Shown here in pieces: positions 32,798-40,531 of a stretch of 64,000 nt of DNA (positions are counted from its first letter, which is position 1; each line of letters opens with the position of its first letter). The notes beneath the pieces are model-generated. The model ran no database searches. It saw only the letters and a program-made list of their open reading frames with translations, and was not told the origin of the DNA. The position numbers were made by a program, and so were the translations under genes. The stretch is from Deltaproteobacteria bacterium (GTDB taxonomy: Bacteria > Myxococcota_A > Polyangia > Polyangiales > Ga0077539), in assembly GCA_016704445.1 (NCBI GenBank), contig JADJAE010000007.1, forward strand, positions 124,001 to 188,000, read 5' to 3'.

Positions 32798-33922
32798 ATG
32801 AACCAACGATCACGACACCTGGGCGACCTGTTTCACCGCATCGTGTGGATGCTGGCCGTGCCGGTCGCGGGCTGCGGGAGCTCGGTGACCGTGGGTGCCG
32901 AGACGGACGCCGCGACGGACGGCGGCGTGGACGTCGTGGCGCCGGTCGATCGCTTCGTGCCGATCGACGCCGGTCCCCTCGACACCGGCCCCATCGACAC
33001 CGGCCCCATCGACACCGGCCCCATCGACGCCGGCCCCATCGATGCGCGCGACTGCACCCCCAGGCTGGGCACGCCGCTCCCCGGAACCTGCGAAGAGCTG
33101 GTGCTCCACCCGTGCGGCATTCCCCCGGCGGCCCAGGTCGACGCCGGGAGCTACATCTCTGGCGAGCTCTGCTCGAGCCTCTGCGCCCCGACCAGCATCG
33201 GCGGGGGCGGGGGCGGGTGTCGACGGCTCGATCCGCTTGCCGATGGCACCGAGCGGGTGGCCTGCACGACCTGCGCGGTCGGCCGTCGCAGCGAGGGGCT
33301 GATGCCCATCGAGGGCGCGCGGGAGTCTGGGCCCCTGGGCGATTTCTTCGCGCGGGTGGCGACGCTGGAGTGGGCGTCGGTGACGGCCTTCGAGCGCCTC
33401 GCCGACGAGCTCGCCGGCTGCGGCGCGCCCGACGAGCTGGTGGCCGAGGCGCGGCGCTCGGCGGACGACGAGCGGCGCCACACCGTGGCGATGGGCGCGG
33501 TGGCCGAGCGCTTCGGGGCGCCGGTGCGGGCGCCGGAGTTTACCGAGATCGGTAAGCGCTCGCTGGAGTCGATCGCGCTGGAGAACGCCGTCGAGGGCTG
33601 CGTGCGGGAGACCTTCGGCGCGCTGGTGGCGACGTGGCAGTCGCAGGCCGCGCGCGACGAGGGCATCGCCCGCGCCCTGCGCGACATCGCCGAGGACGAG
33701 ACCCGGCACGCGGAGTTCTCCTGGGAGCTGCAGCGCTGGGTCGACGGGGTGCTCGACGAGGGCGCCCGGGCGCGGGTCCACGCCGCGAGGGCGCAGGCGA
33801 CGGCGTCGCTATGGGCCGAGCTCGACGCGCCGGTCGACCCCTCGCTGGTGGCGGTGGCCGGGATGCCCGACCGCGACACGGCCCGCGCGCTCTTCTCCGC
33901 GATGACCTTCGCCCTCGCCTGA
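32798..33922 (+). CDS. Ferritin-like-domain lipoprotein
   Basis: ATG 32798 is preceded by GAAGGGA and gives a signal with lipobox (MLAVPVAGC). The linker contains five tandem (D/A)(T/A)GPID units, encoded by 15-bp repeats around 32985-33045. A Cys-rich region follows. The C-terminal ~190 residues form a four-helix ferritin-like bundle with two ExxH motifs (DDERRH and EDETRH) plus the glutamates in ASVTAFERLADEL and ENAVEGCVRE. That is the ligand set for a di-iron or di-manganese site. A ferritin-like bundle on the envelope is uncommon; an oxidase or metal-handling role is inferred. Confidence 0.82.
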   Translation: MNQRSRHLGDLFHRIVWMLAVPVAGCGSSVTVGAETDAATDGGVDVVAPVDRFVPIDAGPLDTGPIDTGPIDTGPIDAGPIDARDCTPRLGTPLPGTCEELVLHPCGIPPAAQVDAGSYISGELCSSLCAPTSIGGGGGGCRRLDPLADGTERVACTTCAVGRRSEGLMPIEGARESGPLGDFFARVATLEWASVTAFERLADELAGCGAPDELVAEARRSADDERRHTVAMGAVAERFGAPVRAPEFTEIGKRSLESIALENAVEGCVRETFGALVATWQSQAARDEGIARALRDIAEDETRHAEFSWELQRWVDGVLDEGARARVHAARAQATASLWAELDAPVDPSLVAVAGMPDRDTARALFSAMTFALA

Positions 33923-33980
33923 ACGTCCCTCCCCCCCATCGTGCAGAGGCGCTCGCGGGCCGGACGCCCGATACGCTACG

Positions 33981-35399
33981 GTGCGCGCCGTGAGCCCCCC
34001 TGCGACGACGGTTTCCGCTGAAGAACGACGCTCCTACTGGGACGACCTCCGCGAGCTCATGAAGTGCCCGCGCGAGCTCTGGCTCACCTACGTCGCGATC
34101 ATCTTCGAGTACATCGGGCTGTACTCGTTCATGTCGGTGCTCTCGCTCTGGCTCACGAGCGACTTCCGCTTCGACGACGACCGGGCGAGCGGCTGGTTCG
34201 GCGTCTTCAGCGCGCTGCTCTCGCTCTTCGCGTTCATGGTCGGCTCCATCGCCGACGTGGTGGGCACCCGCCGCACGCTCATCTTTTCCTTCGGCGCGGC
34301 GATGCTCACCCGCGCGGTGATGTCCGTGTCGCCCTCCGCGGTGATCGCGCTCCCCGCGCTCATCGCCTACGCCTTCGCGCTCGCGAGCGGCTCGCCGGTG
34401 CTCCAGACGGCGGTGCACAAGTACTCCAACAAGCGCACCGTCGCGATCGCGTTCTCGTTCTTCTACATCGCGCTCAACGTCGGCGGCGTGCTGTCGGGCC
34501 AGCTCATCGACCGCACCAAGGCCTTCTTCGTCGACCCGGCCACGCGCCACCTGGTGATGCGCACCATCGAGCTCCCGCTCGTCGGCGCGACCCCGATGAG
34601 CGCCTACCGCGCCATCATCGGCCTCGGCACCATCACCGCGATGTTCGCCTTCGTGGCGACGCTCTTCGTGCGCTCGGACGCGGCCCTCGAGCGCGCGGGC
34701 GTGGCGTCGCGCCCGGAGGCCCCCGGCGAGGGCGGCGCGAAGAAGAGCCCGCTGGCCGTGCTCGGCGAGGTGGTGCGCGACCGCGCGTTCTGGCGCTTCA
34801 TGCTGCTCATCGCCTTCCTGGTGCTGGTGAAGGCGATCTTCGTGCACATGCACGCCACGTGGCCGAAGTTCATCACCCGCGAGCGCGGCGAGGACTTCGA
34901 CTGGGGCGGGCTCTGGGCGCTCAACTCGGTGCTGATCCTCTTCTTCGTGCCGGTGACCACTGCCTTCACGCGCCACCTGCCGGCCTTCAAGGTCATCGTG
35001 ATCGGGGCCTTCGTCACCGCGGCGAGCCCCTTCATCTTCGCGCTCGGCTCGTCGACGGCCATCCAGGTGGCGGCGATCGTCGTGCTCACCATCGGCGAGG
35101 CGCTCTGGTCGCCGCGCAGCTACGAGTACAACGTCTCCATCGCGCCGCCGGGCCGCGAGGCGACCTACGTGAGCCTCGCGGTGCTGCCGTACTTCCTCGC
35201 GAAGTTCTTCGTCGCCATGACCGCCGGCCGGCTGCTCACCGCGTACTGCCCGCCCACCGGGCCGCGTCACCCGGGCATGATGTGGGTGATCATCGGCCTC
35301 ACGACCCTCGTGGGCCCGGTGGGCATCCTGGCGCTGCGCAACGTGATCAACCCGCGGCGCGAGGCCGAGGCCGCGGGCGGGCCGGCGAGCGCGGCGTAG
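33981..35399 (+). CDS. MFS transporter
   Basis: The protein has about 472 residues and 11-12 transmembrane helices, including AIIFEYIGLYSFMSVLSLWL and AFSFFYIALNVGGVLSGQLID. The helix 2-3 loop ADVVGTRRTLIFS matches the MFS GxxxDxxGRRxxL pattern loosely. A cytoplasmic loop lies mid-protein (RPEAPGEGGAKKSP). The layout is similar to peptide/POT-type transporters, but the substrate is not determinable. Starts at GTG 33981 or GTG 33990 are possible. The gene lies just outside the left repeat of the accessory island. Confidence 0.85.
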   Translation: MRAVSPPATTVSAEERRSYWDDLRELMKCPRELWLTYVAIIFEYIGLYSFMSVLSLWLTSDFRFDDDRASGWFGVFSALLSLFAFMVGSIADVVGTRRTLIFSFGAAMLTRAVMSVSPSAVIALPALIAYAFALASGSPVLQTAVHKYSNKRTVAIAFSFFYIALNVGGVLSGQLIDRTKAFFVDPATRHLVMRTIELPLVGATPMSAYRAIIGLGTITAMFAFVATLFVRSDAALERAGVASRPEAPGEGGAKKSPLAVLGEVVRDRAFWRFMLLIAFLVLVKAIFVHMHATWPKFITRERGEDFDWGGLWALNSVLILFFVPVTTAFTRHLPAFKVIVIGAFVTAASPFIFALGSSTAIQVAAIVVLTIGEALWSPRSYEYNVSIAPPGREATYVSLAVLPYFLAKFFVAMTAGRLLTAYCPPTGPRHPGMMWVIIGLTTLVGPVGILALRNVINPRREAEAAGGPASAA

Positions 35400-35420
35400 C
35401 GTCCTGAGGGAGCCGCGGGG

Positions 35421-35459
35421 AGTACCACCGTTGTATTCAGGAATACGGCAGTTGTATTC
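35421..35459 (+). repeat. Left inverted repeat of accessory island
   Basis: This 39-bp AT-rich element contains GTTGTATTCAGGAATACGGC and matches 40470-40508 in inverse orientation at 35 of 39 positions. It has an internal palindrome (GTATTC AGG AATAC) and repeats GTTGTATTC. It marks the change from the MFS gene to the accessory genes. Confidence 0.75.
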
Positions 35460-35490
35460 GGCTACGGTGCCGTAGGTTCGGCCTCCCCGA

Positions 35491-36268
35491 TCAGCGCCGC
35501 TTGACCAGCAGCGCGGCCGCCCGCTCGAACTCGCGCAGCGGGACGCGCGACTCCACCAGCGGACCCTGCTCCCCGCGGGAGGCGATCAGCTTGAAGGTGG
35601 CCACGCCGCGCAGGGCCTTGTCCTTCGCGATGGGGGCGATGAGCGCGGCGAAGGCCTTGCGGTCGGCGGGGGGTGGTGGTGAAGCCCGCGGTGCGCTTCG
35701 TCGAGGGAGCCCGCTCCAGCCGGAGCGTACGGGCGAGCTCGATGATCGTGGCGACGGGCGCCGTGCGGAGGTCGAGGGTGTCGCCTGAGGGCAGGCGGAA
35801 GGGCTTCGCGAGCAGCGCCTCGGGGGTGTCGTCGTCCGGGGTGGCGTCAACCACCGCGAGGATCGCCGCGGCGCGCTCCTGCTGCAGCTCTCGCAGGAGC
35901 GAGCGGTCGACGCGCGTGGCGAGCTCGATGAGCTTGTTGGCGGTGGTGACCGAGAGGTCGAGCTCATCGCGGAGCATGGTGGCGACGTCCGCGTGCCCGA
36001 GCGCCTGCGCGATGGCCTCGCTCTTGAGCGTGATGAGCGCCTGGCCGATGTCGAAGTAGCTGTCCGCGATGGCCTCGCGGCGGTCGCGAATGAGCGCGAT
36101 GGCCTCGCGTCCCTGCTCGACGAGGCGGGCCTGCGCGGCGTCGTGCAGCGCCTTCGCGCGCTTCGCGAGCGCGGCGGGGAGCGGCTTCTTCGGTGGGGTA
36201 GGAGCGGGCTTCTTCCTCGATGTGGCGGGCTTCTTGGCAGCGGGCTTCTTCGCGCGAGGAGTGGCCAT
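35491..36268 (-). CDS. Lys/Ala-rich hypothetical protein, frameshifted
   Basis: ATG 36268 starts a protein of about 258 residues with a histone-H1-like basic tail (ATPRAKKPAAKKPATSRKK). Helical segments follow (IADSYFDIGQALITLKSE, LDLSVTTANKLIELATRV), loosely resembling phage/plasmid DUF3102-type proteins. The last ~65 codons lie in another frame. A six-G run at 35668-35673 with one base too many breaks it after AGFTTT, and removing that base continues PADRKAFAALIAPIAKD to VKRR. Its 3' end lies 30 bp inside the left inverted repeat. A DNA-binding role is inferred from the tail. Confidence 0.7.
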
Positions 36269-36277
36269 CGCGCGATG

Positions 36278-36961
36278 CTACCAACCGTAGCGAAGCGAGT
36301 GGTACGCCAACCACGACGAGAGCCCGCTCGCGACCGGACCTCCACGGAGCTGGGCGACCAGGTCGTCCTGCGCCACGACAGCGAGGGACGTCGGATCTCT
36401 CAGCCCTGTGCGAACGATGTCCTCGACGGTCGCGCCCGGCGGACGGCGCGCAGCGAGGGGTGTCTTCTGAACGGCGAGGCGATAGCCCTCGTTCGCCTTC
36501 GGACACACGACCACGACGCGCGCCTCGTCCACGCGCTGCCCCTCCGTGACGCCTGTCGCGACCATGCGATCGGCCAGCAGGCGGAGGCGCATGAGCTGAT
36601 AGAAGGGCTCCCAGAGCCAGTCCACGAAGGGGGCCGTTTCGTTGAACGCCGAGGTTGGTGAGTCGTAGAGGTGCTGGTAGCGTCTCCCGCCCTCCAACGC
36701 GCCGTCGAACCCGACCCACTCGAACTCGACCAGCGAGCTGCGGCCCTGGTGGACGATGGGGTCCACGCCGACTACGTCCGCGTCGATGCCCCGCAGCAGC
36801 TCCGTGAGCGCCGCGGGATCACCTGCGAGGGGGAGAAGGAAGTTCACGCAGCACACCTGCGAGCTCGCGAGGTTGCGCTTCAGCGCTCGGCAAAGGTCGA
36901 GGTCGACGACGTGACATCGGGACGGTTCCCAGCGGCCGGGACATGCCCCTACCGCGGGCAC
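36278..36961 (-). CDS. PGN_0703-like putative restriction endonuclease
   Basis: The 227-residue protein contains LASSQVCCVNFLLPL followed by VEFEWVGFDG and a QHLYDSPTSAFNET segment. This resembles the PGN_0703 family of putative PD-(D/E)xK endonucleases; I recall this by pattern and have not verified it. The candidate active-site residues are E and D in the FEW/DGALEG region. It is shorter than I expect for the family, so the N-terminus may be missing. It lies in the accessory island beside an XRE regulator, which is consistent with a defence or toxin role. Confidence 0.55.
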   Translation of the reverse strand: MPAVGACPGRWEPSRCHVVDLDLCRALKRNLASSQVCCVNFLLPLAGDPAALTELLRGIDADVVGVDPIVHQGRSSLVEFEWVGFDGALEGGRRYQHLYDSPTSAFNETAPFVDWLWEPFYQLMRLRLLADRMVATGVTEGQRVDEARVVVVCPKANEGYRLAVQKTPLAARRPPGATVEDIVRTGLRDPTSLAVVAQDDLVAQLRGGPVASGLSSWLAYHSLRYGW

Positions 36962-36995
36962 CGTCCCGAACCCGATCCGTGAGGCGGCCGCAGCG

Positions 36996-37316
36996 TCACC
37001 CCTCCGCGGGCGTCTTCTTCGGGCGCCCGCGCTTCCGCTTCGCCATCGGCGCTGCGGGCGCGACCAGTGCCACGATGTCGACTCCGAACCCCACGCAAAG
37101 GCGTCCCAACGTCGTCGCCGTGACGTTCGTCAACCCCGACTCAACCATCTGGTAGAGGCGCGTCGGCATCTCGCCGCAGAGGTGCGCGGCCTCCTCCTGA
37201 GACGCGCCCGTGGCGTCGCGAAGGCGGCGGGTATTGGCGGCGACGCGGGCCAGTATCTCGCGGTATTCGGGCGTTTCGTATTGGCCGGATCGGTCCGCGC
37301 GCCGAGCAGTCGCCAT
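36996..37316 (-). CDS. XRE-family regulator with AT-hook-like tail
   Basis: The 106-residue protein has a Cro/C1-type helix-turn-helix (LARVAANTRRLRDATGASQEEAAHLCGE ... YQMVESGLTNVTATTLGRL). It ends with a basic tail KRKRGRPKKTP whose RGRP core is the classic minor-groove AT-hook motif. An AT-hook on a repressor would favour the AT-rich DNA of this island, including its terminal repeats. It is divergent from the secreted-protein gene at 37414. It is probably the island's own regulator. Confidence 0.85.
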   Translation of the reverse strand: MATARRADRSGQYETPEYREILARVAANTRRLRDATGASQEEAAHLCGEMPTRLYQMVESGLTNVTATTLGRLCVGFGVDIVALVAPAAPMAKRKRGRPKKTPAEG

Positions 37317-37413
37317 GCCACGCGCAAAATTCGTGAGATGGCCATGGATGAAAACGAAACCTGTTGCGTATAGTTCGCCCGCGCGGAGGGTCCGCGGCGA
37401 GAGGGGATCGACG

Positions 37414-38109
37414 ATGACAACACGGGGCGCAGTGGCAGGGGTGATGGCGGTCGTAGCGGCGGGACTCGCTCCCTCAGAGGCGAGGGCCGATCAGTGCCAG
37501 GTCGTGACCGAAGCACAGGCGGCAGCGGCGGTAGCCAGACTCAACGCATCGCGGATCTTCATGCGACTCTGCGAACCGTGCGGCGAGCACCTCGGTGATC
37601 ACCGGCCTGAGATCGTCCGCGCCGCCGTCGCCGTGCCTGATGGTGACGGTAACAGCCGCGTGATGGTCAACGGTGCAGAGATCGACCTCGCGTACATCTA
37701 CATCCGAACCGGCGCCACCACGCTCACGAACCTTGCTCGCGTCTCTGGTTGCGAGACACAGAGCGTATCCCCATCGATCTCGTTGCCTCCGGCACCAGCC
37801 TCTGCGGAGGCACCGACGGAGGCACCTCGTCCGGCGGCGGGACAGCTGGCTACGATCACGTCGTGCGCGTTGCGGCGCACTGGATTCCTCGGGATGGGTG
37901 CTGGACGAGAGGCCGACGTGGGGCTGGTGAATCAGACGGAGGCGGCCCGCGCGTTCACGGTCCGCGTCTACGTGCTCTATCCCGGGAATGGTCGAGAACT
38001 CGCCGCGGTGTCGGCCGTCGCCACCACGCCCGGCGTGCCAGCGACCGCACGTGTTCGCTTTCGGGCGAGGGCAGGAATGACCAGCGTTCAGTGCGAAATC
38101 GCCCAGTAG
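37414..38109 (+). CDS. Hypothetical secreted protein, 231 residues
   Basis: GAGAGGGG stands about seven bases before ATG 37414. The signal peptide ends in SEARA before DQC. The mature protein has a Cys pair (CEPCGEHL), a Pro/Ala linker and a beta-sandwich-like C-terminal half (FTVRVYVLYPGNGRE ... VRFRARAGMTSVQCE). The family is unknown. A candidate -10 TATAGT lies at 37369-37374. The region is visibly lower in GC than the surroundings. Confidence 0.68.
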   Translation: MTTRGAVAGVMAVVAAGLAPSEARADQCQVVTEAQAAAAVARLNASRIFMRLCEPCGEHLGDHRPEIVRAAVAVPDGDGNSRVMVNGAEIDLAYIYIRTGATTLTNLARVSGCETQSVSPSISLPPAPASAEAPTEAPRPAAGQLATITSCALRRTGFLGMGAGREADVGLVNQTEAARAFTVRVYVLYPGNGRELAAVSAVATTPGVPATARVRFRARAGMTSVQCEIAQ

Positions 38110-38140
38110 CACCGCCGTTCACAGAAAGAACCCAAGGCCG

Positions 38141-38851
38141 ATGAGATCTCTCATCGTTTCATGCGTCATCGTGTTCCTGGGTTGCGGTCGTCGAGGCGAG
38201 CAACCCGCCGCGTGCGTGCCCGGCGCCGTGGTGACGTGCCCGTGCGCGGGAACTTCGAGCGGGACGCAGACCTGCCAGGGCAACGGCACTTTCGGAGCCT
38301 GTGTCTGTCATGCGTCGTCGCCCGCCGCGCCCATCGCGCGCCTCGATGACCCTGACAAGCCCCCGCCCGTCACCGCGCCGCCCGAGACACCACCGGCGGC
38401 ACGGCTGATCGTACCAGCTGTGCGCACACCAGTCGCGGCTCGGCCCGCAGTACCCCCAAGAGATTCGGCTTCGGCGACGCCTGCTCCATGGATACCAACG
38501 ATGGAGCACTGTGCCGATTCGACGAGTTGCGAAGAGTGCGCGCATCGGAGCGGATGCGGTTGGTGCTCTGCGAACCGCGTCTGTCTGCCGACGATGGACT
38601 GTTCAGGTCCGATCAACAGGTCATGCAGCGATGGATGGTACTGCCACCCTGGCTCGTGCCCATCACCACGGGAGACTGCTCCAGCAGCGCCAGTAGACCC
38701 GTGCGCCCGCAACACAGACTGTCGATCGTGCGCGATCGGAGAGGCGTGTGCGTGGTGCGGTGGACGGGCCGCGTGTCGTGAGCGCGGCAATGCAAACGCT
38801 GGCGCCTGCCTCACGTCGTGGATCATCGACGAGAACGCTTGCTACCAATAG
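38141..38851 (+). CDS. Lipoprotein with PSI-like Cys-rich modules
   Basis: The 236-residue protein has a lipobox (LIVSCVIVFLGC). After a Pro-rich linker come two modules of the plexin/PSI type (CEECAHRSGCGWCSANRVC and CRSCAIGEACAWCGGRAAC), with the typical CxxC...GCxWC spacing. PSI modules are protein-binding disulfide knots, and the partner is unknown. It lies 31 bp after the previous secreted-protein gene, and the two probably share a transcript. Confidence 0.7.
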   Translation: MRSLIVSCVIVFLGCGRRGEQPAACVPGAVVTCPCAGTSSGTQTCQGNGTFGACVCHASSPAAPIARLDDPDKPPPVTAPPETPPAARLIVPAVRTPVAARPAVPPRDSASATPAPWIPTMEHCADSTSCEECAHRSGCGWCSANRVCLPTMDCSGPINRSCSDGWYCHPGSCPSPRETAPAAPVDPCARNTDCRSCAIGEACAWCGGRAACRERGNANAGACLTSWIIDENACYQ

Positions 38852-38852
38852 G

Positions 38853-39479
38853 TCAGGTGCGGCCGAACAACTGGATGCGCTCGGTGACGTGGAAGCGCTC
38901 GTCGAGGTACTGCGCCACGGCGTCGGCGAAGATCTCCTCCGCGACGTCTCGCTCGTACTTGAGCTTGTCGGTCAGCTCACGGGCGATGCTGGTGAAGACG
39001 GAGTCGACCTCCGCTATGCGTGCGGCGAGCTTGCCGTCGTCGTAGGGAGTCCCCTCGCGCAGGTCCGCGAGGATCTTGCAAACGCTCTCGCTCTGCCCAA
39101 GCGGCCCGTCCTTGACCGTCCGGATGAGCAGCGCACGGAAGTAGCCGTCGCCCACCTGGCGTAGGACGGCCGCCAGGCGGGAGCTCAGACGCAGCATGGT
39201 GCGCGTCACCTCGCCTCCAGGCGTCTGGGTGCGCGCTCCCTCGTTGACCAGCCAGTTGTCGAGCTCCTGCTCCCACGCTGCGTCGTCCTGGCGGTGGATC
39301 TCCTCTCCGGCCATGAAGTCCACGTAGAGGCGCGCCGGCCCATACCCGAACGCCTCTCGCTCTCGTCGGGCCTCCACCACGATCCCCGTCACGCCGGTGG
39401 CCCGCCGGTAGGACCGCCACGCCCGCAGGCGCGGGTGCTCGGCCTCGACCGGTGGGGCATCAAAGTACTTGTTGGACAT
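38853..39479 (-). CDS. Hypothetical protein downstream of phosphorylase
   Basis: ATG 39479 lies 19 bp after the phosphorylase stop, so this 208-residue protein is the last gene of that operon. It is cytoplasmic and charged. An N-terminal beta-like part (GVTGIVVEARRERE, GPARLYVDFM) is followed by long helices (LRLSSRLAAVLRQVG, SIARELTDKLKYERDVAEEIFADAV). I do not recognise it. Fixed linkage to a nucleoside phosphorylase-like protein suggests a partner role. Confidence 0.68.
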   Translation of the reverse strand: MSNKYFDAPPVEAEHPRLRAWRSYRRATGVTGIVVEARREREAFGYGPARLYVDFMAGEEIHRQDDAAWEQELDNWLVNEGARTQTPGGEVTRTMLRLSSRLAAVLRQVGDGYFRALLIRTVKDGPLGQSESVCKILADLREGTPYDDGKLAARIAEVDSVFTSIARELTDKLKYERDVAEEIFADAVAQYLDERFHVTERIQLFGRT

Positions 39480-39498
39480 CGTCGTCTCCGTCGGTGTG

Positions 39499-40281
39499 TC
39501 AGGAAGCCGCGAGGGTCTTGAGGGTGAACAACGCCGCGGTATTCGCGGCGAGGTCGCGCGTCTCGGAGATCGTGGCACGACTCTCCGACGTCGCGAAGTC
39601 TGCCACGGCCTTCACCACCGCCCAGTCTGCGCCCGCCGCACTGCACGCCGCGGCGATGCCTGCCGCCTCCATCTCGCCCCCTACCACCACGGTGCCGTCG
39701 ACCTCGACCCTTCGACGGAGGAGTTCGCGGAACGCCCGGGACTCGATGCGCGCCCCGCCTGCGAGCATCTTTCCGACGTGATGGCGTGCGACTCCCGAGG
39801 GAGTCTCCGCGCCCGTCGTCGCCGCAGTCCGGAACCGCTCCACCCACTCCGCGGACGCGGGCACCGTCGCCTTCGGCCCGTAGACATAGCGGTAGCCCGT
39901 CTCTGCGTCGTCGATGACGTCCGCCTCGTCGTAGAGGTGCAGCGACTCGGCGATCAGCATGTCGCCAACCATCTGCCACTCCTCGCTGATGCCGAACGCG
40001 ATGCCGACGGCGAGAATGGTGGTGGCTTCGCTCTCCACCATTGCCCGATGACAGGTGAAGGCCGAGCCGGTCGCGGAGAAGGAGCCCATCGACTTCAGCC
40101 GCAGCGCCGCGACGCGACGACCCCGCAGCTCGCCGATGTGGTAGTAGGTGGCGGCCGCGCCTTTCCGCCTGTCCCATCGGAGTCCCGACGCCAGCGCCAC
40201 CGATTTCAACGCCGTCTCTTCAGACGCCACCGCGGTGACCAGCAGCACATCCGCCCGCAGCACATCAGTCGTCCCCTCCAT
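39499..40281 (-). CDS. Nucleoside phosphorylase-like (PNP/UDP superfamily)
   Basis: The 260-residue protein has the PNP_UDP fold. Its markers are VLLVTAVASEETALK, the glycine-rich strand TTILAVGIAFGI, the ribose-binding VGGEMEAAGIAAAC (EMEA signature) and the base-site Asp in AVVKAVADFA. These match MTA/SAH nucleosidases and related purine nucleosidases. Its ATG overlaps the stop of the helicase remnant (ATGA). PNP-superfamily proteins also act as nucleotide-depleting effectors in phage defence. Whether this one does is inference only. Confidence 0.8.
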   Translation of the reverse strand: MEGTTDVLRADVLLVTAVASEETALKSVALASGLRWDRRKGAAATYYHIGELRGRRVAALRLKSMGSFSATGSAFTCHRAMVESEATTILAVGIAFGISEEWQMVGDMLIAESLHLYDEADVIDDAETGYRYVYGPKATVPASAEWVERFRTAATTGAETPSGVARHHVGKMLAGGARIESRAFRELLRRRVEVDGTVVVGGEMEAAGIAAACSAAGADWAVVKAVADFATSESRATISETRDLAANTAALFTLKTLAAS

Positions 40282-40470
40282 CAGTTCCCCCTCAACACCT
40301 CGTACCGCACCTCGCGCACCGCAAACCGGCAGATCGCCCGAACTTCGGCGTCGGCGAGGAGCGACGCGATGCGCTGGGCGACGGTCTCGGTCTTCCCAGA
40401 GCCGGCGCAGGCGACCACCTGGAGATGCCCGCCACGGTGGGCGATCGACTGAACGACGGACGGGAGCGCG
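40281..40470 (-). pseudogene. UvrD/Rep helicase remnant
   Basis: About 60 codons encode the start of a UvrD-like helicase: PSVVQSIAHRGGHLQVV, then Walker A ACAGSGKTETVAQRIASLL. It jumps directly to a short C-terminal piece (CRFAVREVRYEVLRGN) and a stop. No ATG precedes it, because the coding sequence runs into the right inverted repeat. Most of the helicase is missing, probably by internal deletion and 5' truncation. It is translationally linked to the phosphorylase gene. Confidence 0.65.
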
Positions 40471-40508
40471 ATTACAACCGCCGTATTCCTGAATACAACC
40501 GTTGTACT
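40470..40508 (-). repeat. Right inverted repeat of accessory island
   Basis: On the minus strand this element reads the same 39-bp sequence as 35421-35459, with four mismatches. It contains the perfect 20-bp core GTTGTATTCAGGAATACGGC. It separates the helicase remnant from the Sel1-repeat lipoprotein gene. No clear target-site duplication is seen. Confidence 0.75.
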
Positions 40509-40531
40509 CGCTCCCCCCCTGCTCCGCCCTC

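Noticed and set aside
32980..33048. Tandem 15-bp repeats (GACACCGGCCCCATC)
   Set aside because: These are coding repeats of a DTGPI linker in the ferritin-like lipoprotein, with no spacer structure.
34000..35399. Assigning a substrate to the MFS transporter
   Set aside because: No substrate-specific motif or neighbouring pathway supports one.
39499..40281. Calling the phosphorylase a known ATP-nucleosidase defence effector
   Set aside because: Only the superfamily motifs are visible. Sensor or signalling partners of a named defence system are absent.
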